Positions 45,317-58,447 of a stretch of DNA of 64,000 nt are shown here, piece after piece. The first letter of the stretch is position 1. Each line of letters begins with the position of its first letter. The stretch is from Acestrorhynchus altus (lineage: Eukaryota > Chordata > Actinopteri > Characiformes > Acestrorhynchidae): contig CM067504.1 in assembly GCA_034509495.1 (NCBI GenBank), forward strand, positions 7,328,256 to 7,392,255. The letters are read 5' to 3'. Under the pieces are notes generated by a model. That model worked only from the letters and a program-made list of their open reading frames with translations. It ran no database searches and was not told the DNA's origin. The position numbers were made by a program, and so were the translations under genes.

Positions 45317-48300
45317 ATGGCAACATACCAGGAGTTCATTCAGCAGAATGAGGATCGTGATGGTGTGCGATGCAGCTGGAACCTCTGGCCGTCCAGCCGG
45401 TTGGAGGCCACACGATTGGTGGTACCGGTATCTTGCCTTTTCACCCCTCTTAAAGAGCGACCCAATCTGCCACCTGTGCAGTATGAGCCTGTGCTCTGCA
45501 GTCGAGTTACCTGCAAAGCTGTGCTCAACCCGCTCTGGTAAGTTGCCAGACCTTGACTAATGTTTTATTTTTGTAATTAAGGCATATTTGAGATTAGATA
45601 TACAGAGCACACTGTAAATATTGTAAAAGTACCAGTTAAACTCATGTCCCCATTAGGCACACATTTTAAAAATAAAATTACTTTAAGATCAAATTATTAT
45701 TAAGTGTGAATTGTATACTTGATTGTATGGTCTTCAATCAATCAAAATATTTGTATAGCACTTTTTATAACTGATGTCACAGAGCAGCGTTACAGAAATA
45801 AAAAAGTGAACACATGAACAAAGGTTAAGACACAAGGTCTTCAGCTGTCTGTATAATTTGGGAGAATATTTTTGCAAACTTTGCAAGAAGAAATTAATGT
45901 TTAGAACTATGTATAGCATATCTTGGATCTTGGATGTGGGAAATGACAATTAAGAGTAAAAATGTTATTTTAAAAAACTGGTACCTGGTATTTGCAATTG
46001 TACTTTTTTTAAATACTACACTCTCTACAATAACGAAGAATTCATAAAAAATTTAATTATGTTATAAAAAAGCCAGACTTTATGTAACCCATAAAATAAT
46101 ACATTAATAATATAAATATTATAATAAATATATTATTATTATTATTATTATTATTATTGTTATTATATAAGAAATATATATCATTCATATATGCTAATGG
46201 TACAGTCATGGAAAATTTTCGAGAGTGGAAAAGTTATCACACCCCCACATTTGTTTCTACTTAAAACACCTAAAATTATAAGGTGAACCACGTCAGCAGC
46301 AAATAATTAGACCATCATTAGAGAGGATTTTGGAGAAGGCTGTCTCATTTAAATGTCAGACATTACTTTGGTTTGCACTTAATTGTTGAAGTGAGTGGTG
46401 TCATGGCCAAATCCAAAAAGCACCCTGAGGCCTTCAGAGAGAAGGTTTTAGATGCATATGAGTCTGAGAAGGGATTAAAAAAAGTTCTCAAAACAATTAG
46501 AAATAGCTGTTTCACTGTCTGGCAAATAATTTACAAGTGGAGAACATTTAAAACAACTGCCAACATGACCAGGTCAGGCTGTCCTAGTAACAGGATTGAA
46601 ATGTCACTTTAATTTAATTTAAAATGTCAGGTGTAATTAATATAAAATATGACTGTTTCACTTTATGAATGAAAATGTGATCATGAATGAGCTTTTTAAT
46701 CAAATTCTGATTTTGAGATGCATTAGTATATACGGATGTTAACATTTTAATAAGTAAAGCTAAGTTTTAGCACCTTTTCCCAATGTAATGGTGGAGTACA
46801 GAGTCAGACCTACACCGTGGACAGCAAGACATGTTCATCAGACGAAGCAGTTAGAGATGCCTCTATAATAGGGCTGTGTGATAAGAGATGGTCTGAGGTG
46901 TGCTCAGGTGTGCTAAATATTGCATAGTATATCATATATCGCTCTTCAGTTAAGCTTTCATTTTTTGTCCATATTGTCCAGCCCTACTCTATATCTATTC
47001 CTCAGTGGCTAAATGTCCGCTTTATTTTTTTCTTTTATAGTCAAGTGGACTTCAGAACTAAGACATGGGCATGCAATTTCTGCTTCCAGAGAAACCCTGT
47101 AAGTATAAGTAGGGGGTGGTGGTTTGGGGTTATCACGTTCCAGTGACAAATCAAGTGTCCAGAGCTATGAAATAGTGAATTTACTTTTATTAAATCTGTT
47201 GTTTCCCAACAATTTGAAACTAAATGCATGTAGTCTAATTGTGCTGTCCTTGTTTTAGTTCCCTCCATCATATGCAGGCATTTCAGAAGTAAATCAGCCT
47301 GCTGAACTAATGCCACAGTTCTCCACAATTGAGTACATAGTGCAGGTAAACCCTTTTTTCCCTGTTTTCTGCATAGTTTTGCTCACACAAAATGAATAAT
47401 GCTTTTTTTTTACACTTCTCTGGGCATCTCTAAAGCGTGGTCCTCCAGCTCCACTTGTCTTCCTGTATGTGGTGGACACATGTCTAGAAGAGGAGGACTT
47501 GCAGGCTCTGAAGGAGTCTTTGCAAATGTCCCTCAGTCTCCTGCCACCAAACGCCTTGGTGGGGCTTATCACATTTGGCCGCATGATACAGGCTCACGAG
47601 CTGAGTTGTGAAGGCATTTCCAAGAGCTACGTGTTTCGTGGGACCAAGGAGCTTGTTCCTAAACAGATACATGTAAGTAGCATGATGTCTGCTCAGCACA
47701 CATGTAAGAGGGTAACACTGAAGTGTCCTCAATGGAATTGCATATTGTTGAAACAGTTGTGTCCTGTTTACAGGAGATGCTTGGTCTGATGAAGCCAGCA
47801 GCCTCAGGACAGCAAACTCAACCTTTATCCCCTCAAGATATCGCTGATTCCTGCAGGTCAGACATGCTTACTTTTCACTGTGCTCTACTACTAGTTAATT
47901 ACTATAAACAATACAATTCCTATTTTCAAAACTTAGAATACAAGCCAACAGAGATTTGCTTCAGCAAATCAACAGATGTGGTTTATTTTTTCAAGAGTAC
48001 AAAGAAAATAAGAGAGAGAAGCTTGTTTCTGAACAATCTCTACATAATCATGAGTTCACTGACTGATGAGCTGGTTAATTTTAATCAGGCAGCTGCTGAA
48101 ACTTTTAAGTTAGCCTAATGTTGATAGCAAGTGGAAAATTCCATTCAGTGCTTTCTGTAAGAAACACAGACCGTCGGATATATTTTAAACAGTATACTGT
48201 ATCACTGCTCAGCACTAATACATAGTGATGGGTTGAGTTTGCAACTTGAATTCAAAATGACAACCCGAATAGACTTGACTTGCAACTCATCCTTAATTAC

Positions 48301-51300
48301 TTGCAAGTCAACTGACCTGTCAGTAAAAAGGCCCAAACAAGAAGAGCTTCTCCATCAGCCAGGTATGGTCTGAGAAAGTAATAGTTACTATATTTTATTG
48401 ATTTGAGACGCAGCCCCTTTTCTTGTGATGCATCACAACATTCTTCTAGCACAGGTGTGAAATCATTGAGTCACGCCAAATGTAAACATATCAGAAGAAA
48501 CATACAAAGAATATGAGGTATCTGAAACACACCCAAACAGGTTTGCTTAGTTTATGCCTGCCCCAGGTCGTCATTTCAGCTATATCAGCTTCCATCTCCT
48601 TACGCTGCTTTGTCATAGGCTAAATGTCAAAATGTTTGTGGGCATCCTTGCATAGTATTGCCAATGGATTAGGACTCTCTGGAGAAGATGATCACAAACC
48701 TATTGGTGCCACACCTAATGCCAGGTGTGGGCAAGAGGCATATAATGCCTCCCACCATTTAAGTGTTGGTGCTTCATCACATGCTTTTTTTCTTCTTCTT
48801 CTCTCTGAATTTTAAATTTTATATATTTAAAGGTAAGGTGTTCTGAAATTTATCTGGGTTCACTTTTGCACCAGATTCCTTCAGCCTGTTCACAAAGTAG
48901 ATCTGAACCTGACTGACCTACTTGGTGAGCTACAAAGGGACCCCTGGCCTGTTCCACAGGGAAAGAGACCACTTCGCTCCACAGGCATTGCACTCTCCAT
49001 TGCAGTAGGACTGCTGGAGGTACTGATATGAACACTCATGAGCATTTTTCTGAATAAAGATGTCAGGAAATCATGATTCTACTCTTTTTCTTTACACGTT
49101 ATTTCCAAGACACAGAACAAGTTTTTATCAGTCTGTCATCTTGCTTGGAGTTTCCCAGTGAACTCAAATGCTATACTTTGATAACAGAATTATGAGATTG
49201 TGAGAAATGTTTAGCTGTTATTACTAAATAAATTAATTACTGCAATTAAATTAAAGTAGTTTAAAAGACAATTACGTACTTATAATACTTGTCACATTGT
49301 TTCTCTTGCTTTAGGGTGCATTCCCAAATACTGGAGCTCGTATCATGCTTTTTATGGGTGGGCCTCCCACACATGGCCCTGGTATGGTGGTAGGAGATGA
49401 ACTGAAGACTCCTATTCGGTCATGGCATGACATTCAAAAGGACAATGCCCGTCATATGAAAAAGGCTGTCAAGGTAAGTGTACAGAAAATGCTTAGTTAT
49501 GAAAGTACTGTGTTATTGTACCATTTATCTAAATATGTATATGTGTAATATGCTCTGAAATGTAGTACTATGAGGCTCTTGCAAACCGTGCTGCAGTGAA
49601 TGGACACAGCATTGATATCTATGCCTGCGCTCTGGACCAGACTGGATTACTGGAAATGAAGTGTCTGTCCAATCTTACAGGGTATGCATTTAAAAATTTC
49701 ATTTTCTCTAGTTTTATATTTAGCTTATTTTATTTAATAGCCCGTACAGGGGATCTGAACTTGGTGTAGTTGTTAAATTATTTACAATAATGATTAAATC
49801 TGGGTTAAGCGTCATAATTAAGTAAATTACAGAATTCCTTAATCTGTATAATCAGGATAGATTAAGATAGATAGAAACCTAAAGTCAGCTTCTTATTTGC
49901 CAGCTTTTTGTTTGTTTTTAGTGTTCCACCCTAAATGGTGCAACAGTTCCCTTCTGGTGACTGAGGCTACATCAGGAAAACTTAAACACACTGGAAAAAA
50001 TTATATGACTTCAGCTTCTTCCTTTTTGATAGTGTTTTGGGGGTTTTTCACACACTGATTTTAGTTGCTGATGTGTGTGATGACATTTTTTTAACATCAG
50101 GTGCAGACAATAACCATTTTAGTGACATTTTAATTATTAAATAGAAACGACAGCTACAGTGAGATTAATATCTGTCTGAAGAGTATAAAGCAAATTTGGT
50201 GAAAATCTGTTGGGAAATAAGGGTGTTATGGTCAATTAAATATCTCAGTGCAATTGTCTGCATTTACAACTATCCAGCGTGGCTGACACACAGACATATC
50301 GCCTTAGATAGAGAACAGGCAATGTGGCACTGTAGGTATGTATATGCCACTACCACAGATTTTTTTTTTTTTTTTTTTTTTTGATTCCATCACAAATCCA
50401 AAAACAATGACACATTTTAACTTGAACGATCTTATTTGGAGAAAAAAAAAAAGAAAAACAAGAATGGGATGGAGACTGTTTTATATTTTCACATAAGTCC
50501 TAAAAGTAGATACTGAGAACCAGATGAAACAATTAAGAGAAAAAAAGAGAAAAATGGTTAATGCCATTCCATGTGTTATGGTCAGCTTTTTCCTGCACTC
50601 TTCCCCCTAAACATGTAGGGATCACATACCTAACATGGCTGTGGTATTTTCCTGTGTATTTGATATCATAAATCAGTTCTAACATGTTCTAACATTTTTG
50701 TTAATCAACTTGGTATTAAAAATCAATTCTTATGACCTCTGATATTTAAATGACTTTATGTATGTAACTTATATCCTCACTTGCTCTGTGCTTTGGTGTT
50801 AGGGGACATATTGTCATGGGAGACTCCTTCAACACCTCTCTGTTCAAGCAGACATTCCAGAGGGTTTTCAGTAAAGATTACAACGGAGAATTTCGTATGG
50901 CTTTTGGAGGCACATTAGAAGTGAAGGTAGCAGACATTCCTTAAGAAATCAAAAATAATAAATATAATTAGTGCACTTGATCCAAAGAAGTCATCTATAT
51001 TTTTTACGTAACTGTACTTTGAGTGTCCCAGCTTATGAAATTCCCTGCTTTTCTCATAGACTTCCAGAGAGCTAAAAGTGTCTGGAGCTATTGGTCCTTG
51101 TATATCGCTCAACACGAAGGGACCGTGTGTGTCTGAGAATGTAAGTAATCTGACTCTCTTTATACACTCATTAATACTGAACAAGACGTGTGAACTAAGA
51201 GATGTGGTGGCTGGACAGTACTTTGTGAAACAAATGTACAATAAAATATGTCTTCCCCTACCTGTGTTTGAAGGAGCTGGGAGTCGGTGGTACTTGCCAG

Positions 51301-54300
51301 TGGAAAATGTCCAGTATCAGTCCGTCTACCACACTTGCTCTGTATTTTGAAGTGGTGAATCAGGTATATTTAAAATATTGTGGTAAAAACAAATCCAATT
51401 GTATTATAATGTTATTTTTGTTCAGTGAATCTCATGATTCTGTGTTGCCTGTTTTTGTTATAGCACAGTCCTACTATTCCACAAGGGAGCAGAGGAGCCA
51501 TCCAGTTTGTGACACAATACCAGCACTCTAACACACAAAGGAGGATCCGTGTTACCACCATCGCAAGAAAGTGAGCAGCCACCCTCATTCCTGAGTGCCA
51601 TATGAAATTCTTAGTTAGCTTTTTTCTTATTCCTTATCTTGGGTAGATGGCGCTCTCTCCCAAATTACACCCACTGTTACCAATACCAGCTCCAATACTG
51701 CTATTAGCCACTGTATCAGAGCTACAAACAATGTGATTTCCTCTGAGTGCATTGGATGGCCAGCAATGATGTAATGATGGCAGTTCTAAAAGAAGACTTG
51801 TTTTTTGAGAGAAAAAAAAAATAAACACAAAAGTAAACATGCATATTCTTAAATGCTGTTTGCCAAAAAAATCATAAGATGCTTGTTGTTTTTTTTATCT
51901 AAGCCATTTTTATAATTTGTCTATGTTGCATTTCACAGCTTATCATAAACTAAACTGATCATATCAGCCAGGTCTACTTGAAATCAGCTTGACTTGTGTC
52001 AGTAATGCTATTGGTGTGTTTAATTCATCTTAATTTGTGCCACTCTCAGCTGGGCAGATGCACAGACTCAAATCCAGCATATAGAGTCATCGTTTGATCA
52101 GGAGGCAGCTGCTGTTCTCATGGCAAGACTGGGTGTGTTTAGGGCAGAGTCACAGGAAGGTCCAGATGTGCTCCGCTGGCTTGACAGACAGCTCATTCGA
52201 CTGGTGAGTCCTGACCTTGGTGTGATCTTCCTGAACAGCTGATGCAAGCACCTTATGAGTATTGCTTCAATTATTAGAAAATTAAAACTACTGAAAAGTC
52301 ACAAAAACAATTCCATTTGGAAATGGTTAAATGAGTCGAAGATGAAATGAACTAAACATTCATTTAGAAAAAGGTAGGTGAGAAAAAAGGTGCACCCAAA
52401 AGATTTGTTCTCATTACTTTTACCAAGGTCTTGGGCTGTAATTATCTTGTTAGAGCTATGACTTTTTCATAGTAAATGTTAGGAAAGCCTGGATTATGCA
52501 AATTTCAAAGCTTACTGCCTGCTCTAACTCCTAATAAGCTGTCTAGCACTCTAAAGTAGAATTGATGCACACAAAGCAAGAGAAAGCTTTGAGGTAGCAC
52601 AACATTCTTAGGTAGACATTCCTGTTCTTAGGTCAACATTTTCCACATTTGACTACAGAACGCCTTCCGGAAGATCTTTAGATTGGTCCAATATCTATAT
52701 AGCTCAAATCCTCCAAATCATCAAAATGCATTAAAGTATTAAATAGGGCTGGGCGATATGTCGATATTTATATTTATATATCTATATTTGTATGTGAACA
52801 GAGTAAGATATGGGCTGAGGTAATATTGTTTATATCAAGTTTAATGTTTTTAAATCATGTTCTGTTTCAATCTTGCGGAAACCTTTTCACTGCTTCCTCA
52901 TTCTGCTCTGCCCCCTACTCTCCACTCCTCCTCTACTGTGCTCCCCTCTGCCCCACTCGTGTTCTGATTGTACACACTATGGAGGAGGCACAATATTTGC
53001 GTATAAAGAAGAAATGAAGATCAGATTTGAGTAGCAAAGAAAAACGTGGTCATTTTGCTTAAAATATTGTGTTTTGGAAATCAGATTATCTTTTACTCTC
53101 ATAGTTATTGACAGTTATAGATGTTCCCATTTTTTTGCATGCCACTGTGTGTTGTATCTACAGTAATTTTGAGTTTGGGTTTGGTTTCAGTGCCAGAAAT
53201 TTGGGCAGTTCAATAAAGATGACCCTAATTCCTTCAGGCTCTCAGAATCTCTGTCTCTCTACCCTCAGGTGAGGCAACAACTCCCCTAATTAAACATGTA
53301 AACATGAAAACTTTTATTGATAAGAAATTGTAACATTTTCTCCAATCTTTCTGTTTTAGTTTATGTTCCATTTGAGGAGGTCACCATTTTTGCAGGTGTT
53401 TAATAACAGTCCTGATGAGTCGTCCTACTACAGACACCACTTTGTGCGCCAAGACCTGACACAGTCTCTTATCATGATCCAGCCCATCCTGTATTCCTAC
53501 TCATTTCATGGCCCACCTGAGGTTTGCTTATATGCCATATTGTGATAATGTAGATGCACTGAGACATTTAGTTGCAGATAATTATAACATGATTTTTCCT
53601 ATTTGTATATGTAGCCTGTACTTCTGGACAGCAGCAGTATCCTTCCAGATCATATTCTGTTAATGGACACTTTCTTCCAGCTGGTCATCTATCATGGAGA
53701 GGTAAATTTGTTAGTGCATTGCTAAATCACTGTGTTCTATATGGCTAACATTCATTCATCATCAAAAATATAGCTTCACCCAAAAAGAATTTACCGACAG
53801 GGTTTCAACTTGGTGGGTAAGTTTGACATTGTGAGACATGCAAAGAATTCAATTTTCATGCTCTGCTGTACACGTGACTCAAGAAAGGATCTGCCTTATC
53901 TCTGTATCTGAATATTTATGGTCATTCTAACTCATGCTGTTGTGTTTTTGGCATCCTTAGCACGAAAATGCCACAAAGAAGAGTTTGAAAGCAATTCATG
54001 TAATTGGAAAAGATTGAGCGAGGTCTCATTGTAGGGTTCCACGATGGTCTTATGAATGTTACTGTGCGCCATATCAGTTATGCGGATATTGGCAGCAGTG
54101 TATAGAAGACGGCACACACTAGGAAGGATACCTGGGAGACTTACACGAACCATTGAGTGGAAGAAACCTGCAGATTGTCCGTCATGTGCTGAGTGACGAA
54201 ACAGTTTCAATTGGAAATGACCTGGTTGCCAAACCTTTTCACAAAAAAATCTGGAATGCAACTGGATGCACTATAAACACTCCACCCCTACCACAAAATC

Positions 54301-55352
54301 GCAGGAACCGAGTGAGAATATTCAAGCTTAATAGGATGGATTATCACAAGACACCAACAGGAACCTCTACAACTCTTTGCTGATATATCTGGCTTGGTGG
54401 CGCAATGACATACTGAGTAACACTACTTCTGTATGTGTAGCTCAAAACATATTGCCCATGTCAGTCTAAAAGTTTAATCATTCATTGTTTCTATTGTTGC
54501 AATCTGACATGTCTTTCTGGGTGCAACTATTTTTGATGATGAGTGTATAATATGGATGAATAAAGTTATGTAATGTATTGGCTGTATTCACTTATTGATG
54601 TCTACCTTTTTGTTTTTCCCTGATAGACTATTGCTCAGTGGCGGAAAGCAGGTTACCAAGACATGCCAGAATATGAGAACTTTCGGCAGCTGTTGCAAGC
54701 TCCTATAGATGATGCTCAGGAGATCTTGCAAACACGCTTCCCTATGCCCCGCTACATTGATACAGAACATGGTGGATCACAGGCCCGCTTCCTGTTGTCT
54801 AAAGTGAACCCCTCCCAAACACACAACAACCTCTATGCCTGGGGACAGGTATGTTCCATTACCTTCTTTCTGGCTTCTGTAAAACAGAACTTTGATTGGA
54901 TTCAGTGGACTTTGTTTTTCAAAATGTAATGTATTTTATAGTTTTAATATTTTTGTAGTTTATTGATTAAGCTGTTGGTTTATCTTTTGCTTATGACATG
55001 GGTTGGTAACATGCATCTCTTTTATTGTCCTCTTGTTGCTCCAGCCTAATTATAGATAAAATAAACAAAATTTTAACAAAATTGGTTTTGGATGAAATAG
55101 GACCAATTTGCTCTTAAAACTTGGGTTGCGATCCCCAGCTTACGATAATGGCATTAAAACAGACTGTATATAGACAGCTCACTACCTTTTAGGGGAAAAA
55201 AGGTGTTCATTGATTGATTATATATTGTGATCAATTGATAAATGTATATTTAACCCCAATAGGAGACTGGAGCACCCATTCTTACAGATGACGTCAGTCT
55301 CCAGGTGTTCATGGACCATCTAAAGAAACTGGCCGTCTCCAACTCAGCATAA
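45317..55352 (+). CDS. sec23b: Protein transport protein Sec23B, 18 coding exons
   Basis: COPII inner-coat subunit and GTPase activator of Sar1 at ER exit sites, partner of Sec24. Exons: 45317-45537, 47041-47098, 47259-47345, 47436-47672, 47774-47856, 48875-49019, 49315-49473, 49566-49681, 50803-50926, 51060-51140, 51274-51363, 51464-51570, 52050-52203, 53191-53268, 53360-53521, 53615-53701, 54627-54848, 55263-55352. They join in phase to 766 residues (human 767). Zinc-finger cysteines are C61, C66, C85 and C88; the trunk shows LVGLITFGRM and RSTGIALSIAVGLLE; R717 in GGSQARFLLSKV lies at the position I expect for the Sar1 arginine finger; the end is MDHLKKLAVSNSA. MATY, NFCFQRN and GISEVNQPAELMPQF favour 23B over 23A. 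The most variable part is GQQTQPLSPQD (exon 6). Confidence 0.96.
45733..45810 (+). repeat. Dispersed repeat fragment
   Basis: ATTTGTATAGCACTTTTTAT and CAGAGCAGCGTTACAGAAAT correspond to the 5' end of the repeat at 32850. Confidence 0.6.
46131..46158. repeat. (TTA)n microsatellite
   Basis: About nine TTA units in sec23b intron 2 (between the first and second coding exons). Confidence 0.93.
46200..46612 (+). mobile_element. Tc1-like transposase 5' fragment
   Basis: A 5' end (TACAGTCATGGAAAA) precedes an open frame beginning at the ATG 46403 with MAKSKKHPEAFREKVLDAYE, a paired-like helix-turn-helix (VWQIIYKWRTFKTTANMTRS) and SGCPSN, the standard start of Tc1 transposases. It stops at 46612; no catalytic part follows. 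Confidence 0.85.
46869..46986. mobile_element. 118-base hAT-type element
   Basis: TAGGGCTG at the left and CAGCCCTA at the right end, flanked by CTCTATAA (46861-46868) and CTCTATAT (46987-46994), a 7-of-8 target duplication. It ends 54 bases before the acceptor of the second coding exon of sec23b. Confidence 0.75.
47857..48874. other. sec23b intron 6 with dispersed repeat copy 2
   Basis: 48630-48830 repeats words of 230-565 (CACACCTAATGCCAGGTGTG, TAGGACTCTCTGGAGAAGAT). The rest has no recognised feature. Open reading through 47723-48118 is exon 6 run on into the intron. Confidence 0.5.
49682..50802. other. sec23b intron 9
   Basis: Holds a T23 homopolymer (50360-50382) and a Tc1-like end fragment at 50480-50545 (TTTTCACATAAGTCCTAAAA, GTAGATACTGAGAACCAGAT). 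Nothing else recognised. Confidence 0.5.
52204..53190. other. sec23b intron 14
   Basis: At 52744 a hAT-like left end TAGGGCTGGGCGATATGTCG starts, related to 46869, but no right end was found. A stretch at 52860-53010 with an open frame has no recognisable motif. Confidence 0.4.
53760..54560 (+). mobile_element. Decayed Tc1-like element in sec23b intron 17
   Basis: A frame at 54021-54090 reads RGLIVGFHDGLMNVTVRHI, resembling the Tc1 transposase helix-turn-helix start; frameshifts follow. Paralogous to 36897-37650. Element limits approximate. Confidence 0.7.
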
Positions 55353-55968
55353 AACTTACAAGAGGGAAGAACAAATAAATCATTAGCATTTACATTCCAG
55401 CCTTTTCCGTTGAGGAGCACTTCCTAAAAGATTTATGACATTTCAGTTCCTAAATGCAATAATAATGTAATAATTAAAGAGTGTATTCTTCTGTCCATCT
55501 CTTTTTGTTTTATTGTATTATTGTATGTATTTAAGCTATATCAAGCTGTGACAAACATGTCTTGTACTGAATACACTGATCCCGTTGTTATATTGACATT
55601 TTCAACGTGTGAGAGAATTTCTTTTGTCGGCTTGTGCAAATCTGAGTTGCACTGCACTGTGGGTTACAAATTAATCACCCTTTTCTTTAGTATGAAGGGA
55701 AAATGCAGAGATAATTTTACTAATACTGTCAGTACTACTCTTCACATTTACAAAGGGTTTTCCAACATGGGATATTATGTAATTTTCTTTTTCATTTACC
55801 TTCCTGAAATAGTCACATTATATTTAAGATAAAAAGCTGTATTTTCTTTGTTTGTGCTCATAGAACCAAACTGTACATCAAATTGCTAATTTATTTATTA
55901 GCACCAAGTTGTCTATTGGGCCCTTTCTGACCTGTTTGTTTCAGTCTGTTTAATTCTATAATTTTTAA

Positions 55969-55974
55969 AATAAA
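55969..55974 (+). terminator. sec23b polyadenylation signal (candidate)
   Basis: AATAAA 617 bases after the stop codon, followed by a T-rich stretch. AATAAA at 56435-56440 is an alternative. Confidence 0.5.
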
Positions 55975-56749
55975 ATCTCAGGTCACTTTATTGACTGTTT
56001 GATGGAGGTAAAATAATGTTCTAATTTTTGTATCTTTATAATTAGTATCAAGACAGCTGTTCTGAAATAATTTTTTTCCTTTTGTTTGTCATAATATTTT
56101 CTCTCACTGACAAGTAGCCATGAATTGCAGTTGTACTGATATTTAGCTGAACATATTTGGTTAAAACTGGATGAATAGTCATGGCAAGAATTTTAAATAT
56201 TGTTAATGTATAGATTTACATTCCAGATGTAACATGACTAAATTATGAATATTGTGCATAAAATAATTACATATAACACATTGTGGTGTGTGAGAGTGTG
56301 TTTGTGCATGCGTGCTCTAATGGTGAAACACTAGCTCCAAACGGACTGTCAGAGAGGAAAATCAGACATTTGATTTCTCAAGTTGTCATACAATTTGTGA
56401 ATTCGATTGGAAAAGGAAATGATCATCTCAAGTAAATAAAAGAACGTGCTCTAAAATCTCCTGATCAATGCCGCATTGACTCTGGACTTAGACCAGCAGA
56501 TGACATGGCCCGTAAATCATTACAGATTGTGGACACATCATGGTGGAATTGACACACCTTGGATTCTGTCTTCCACCAGACTTGAGGAGCTTGAGTTAAG
56601 ACTCTAGAGCTCTTTATTTCCAAATGTAATGCAAAATTTACTTTAATCTGAAAAGAGGATTGAGCAACAGTCTACTTCTTTTTCTCTTTCACCCAAGTAA
56701 GACACTTGATGTCTCTGCTTAAAGAGGAGCTTGACATTTACAATGCTGC

Positions 56750-57060
56750 AGTTGTAGCCCCTTCATTGGAGACATCTGTGCATGGTGGCAGCCTCAGTCC
56801 ACTCTTTGTGAAGCTCCAAGTTCTTGAATCAACTTTTGACAATCCTCTCATGGCTGTGATCATCCCTGTTGCTCAAACATCTTTTCACACATTTTCCCCT
56901 TCCAGTCAGTGCTCTATGTGCTTTGATACGGCACCTTGAGAACAGCCGGCAATGACCTTCTGTGGCTTATTTACTTTGTGCAGAGGGACAATGATCATCT
57001 TCTGGACAAATGTCAGCTGTCCTTTTAGTAATTATATGTCACAAACAATAGTTTCACCTG
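56750..57060 (+). repeat. Transposon-derived repeat, related to 8960-9170
   Basis: GCAGCCTCAGTCCACTCTTT, GCTCCAAGTTCTTGAATCAA, ATCATCCCTGTTGCT and ATGTGCTTTGATACGGCA occur in the same order as in the remnant at 8470-9283. Confidence 0.7.
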
Positions 57061-57187
57061 GCAAAGCAGTACATTTCCATAGTGTCCAGCTTTAAAATAA
57101 AGTCACTTAGCTTTGTGCTTGAACATTGTGTTCTTGCACTTGATGCATGAATAAATAAAGGACATCACAAAGAGTTATGTTGGGGGC

Positions 57188-57193
57188 TTTATT
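57188..57193 (-). terminator. vapb polyadenylation signal (candidate)
   Basis: AATAAA on the minus strand about 1.9 kb past the vapb stop. Nearer candidates include 57843-57848; the true site cannot be fixed. Confidence 0.35.
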
Positions 57194-58396
57194 AGTTGAA
57201 TTTATTAAGATGCTACATGTTCCAACGTTGGTAATTTCTTTTTACACCATAATAGACTACTTGACTAGGAATAGCAATCTTAGATAGACTTAAGTTTTAT
57301 ATACATACAAAATGTTCACCTTCTGGTTTACATCATAGTGAGGGTTTGGGGCACAAGGACAGGTTTTTATTCCTTTTCAGAGTTTATGAGCCAGGTCATT
57401 GGCATATCAGCCTCCAAAGCCATCCTATGCCATAGCTCTACAGTAAACTGCAATCAAAAATCATTACAACTTACTACTACTACACCCTGAACATCTCAAA
57501 ACAAATTATTTTTAGCTCCTCTGTTCTTAGTAATCAGTTGTATAAATGAGATGGCATACTGAAAGTATAGCCATTAGGGGATTAAAAAAGATGAAAAGGA
57601 CAACCCCCCTCCCACACACACACACACAAAACAAAACAAAAAAACCATGAAACAAAAACCTCAGGCCACAAAATGGTCCCTTGAAGAGTTTTTTTGTTGC
57701 TGTTGTTGGTTTTTAATCTCATCATTTATGTCAAATATTGTGAGAAGGTGAAAAACAAACTCATTTTGTGGGAAAATACTGAGGAAACATTTCGTCAGAC
57801 GCAGTGCATTTCTTTCATAGAAACAGTGCTGTGCAATAAAATCTTTATTCATAACTTAATTCAAAAATCAAAACAAAACGGCATGAAAGAAAAATAACAT
57901 GGTGAGTAAAATGGTAGAGGATAGGTCTTTAAAGCCTAACGCAGTAGGATCAACCAGTGTATAATATACAATACAAATAACTCACAAGGCAAGTTTGAGC
58001 CATGCATTTGTCTGAAATCAGAACCAAGATGGCATGGCTTGACAACACATGAGCAGTACATGGGACAGGCCATTAGGGAGCAAAGTGGTTTCAAATGCTG
58101 TGGCACAAAACCGCAATTTGATTTACTCAGTATTGCACATAGAATCGGAAGAAAGAATGAGGTTGGGCGAGCTGTTGGTCGGATGTGTTTTCTGAAGAGC
58201 ATCACAAGGCAAGAGTGTATTCAGTTATTTTGAACCTAGAGCTTTGCCAGTGTTTAGGCAGGGTAGCTGCATTATTATAAAATAGCTAAAACAAATAGAA
58301 ACTAATCACATTTAAGTTCATATAGCATAAAAACTGACCAAGTAGTGATGAAGGGCTGAATGAGGCAAAATTAGTTACAAAAGCAGCTCAATGAAT

Positions 58397-58397
<1 letters not shown>

Positions 58398-58445
<48 letters not shown>
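58398..58445. repeat. A48 homopolymer
   Basis: 48 consecutive A on the plus strand, U48 if included in the vapb 3' untranslated region. No repeat with a recognisable body ends here. Confidence 0.95.

Positions 58446-58447
<2 letters not shown>

Noticed and set aside
47723..48118. 131-codon plus-strand open frame
   Set aside because: It is sec23b exon 6 read through the donor at 47856 into intron sequence.
49345..49548. Separate short gene beginning at 49345
   Set aside because: The ATG is internal to sec23b exon 8; the conserved frame runs from 49315.
58039..58233. 64-codon plus-strand open frame between sec23b and vapb
   Set aside because: Lies in the probable vapb 3' untranslated region, antisense, no motif.
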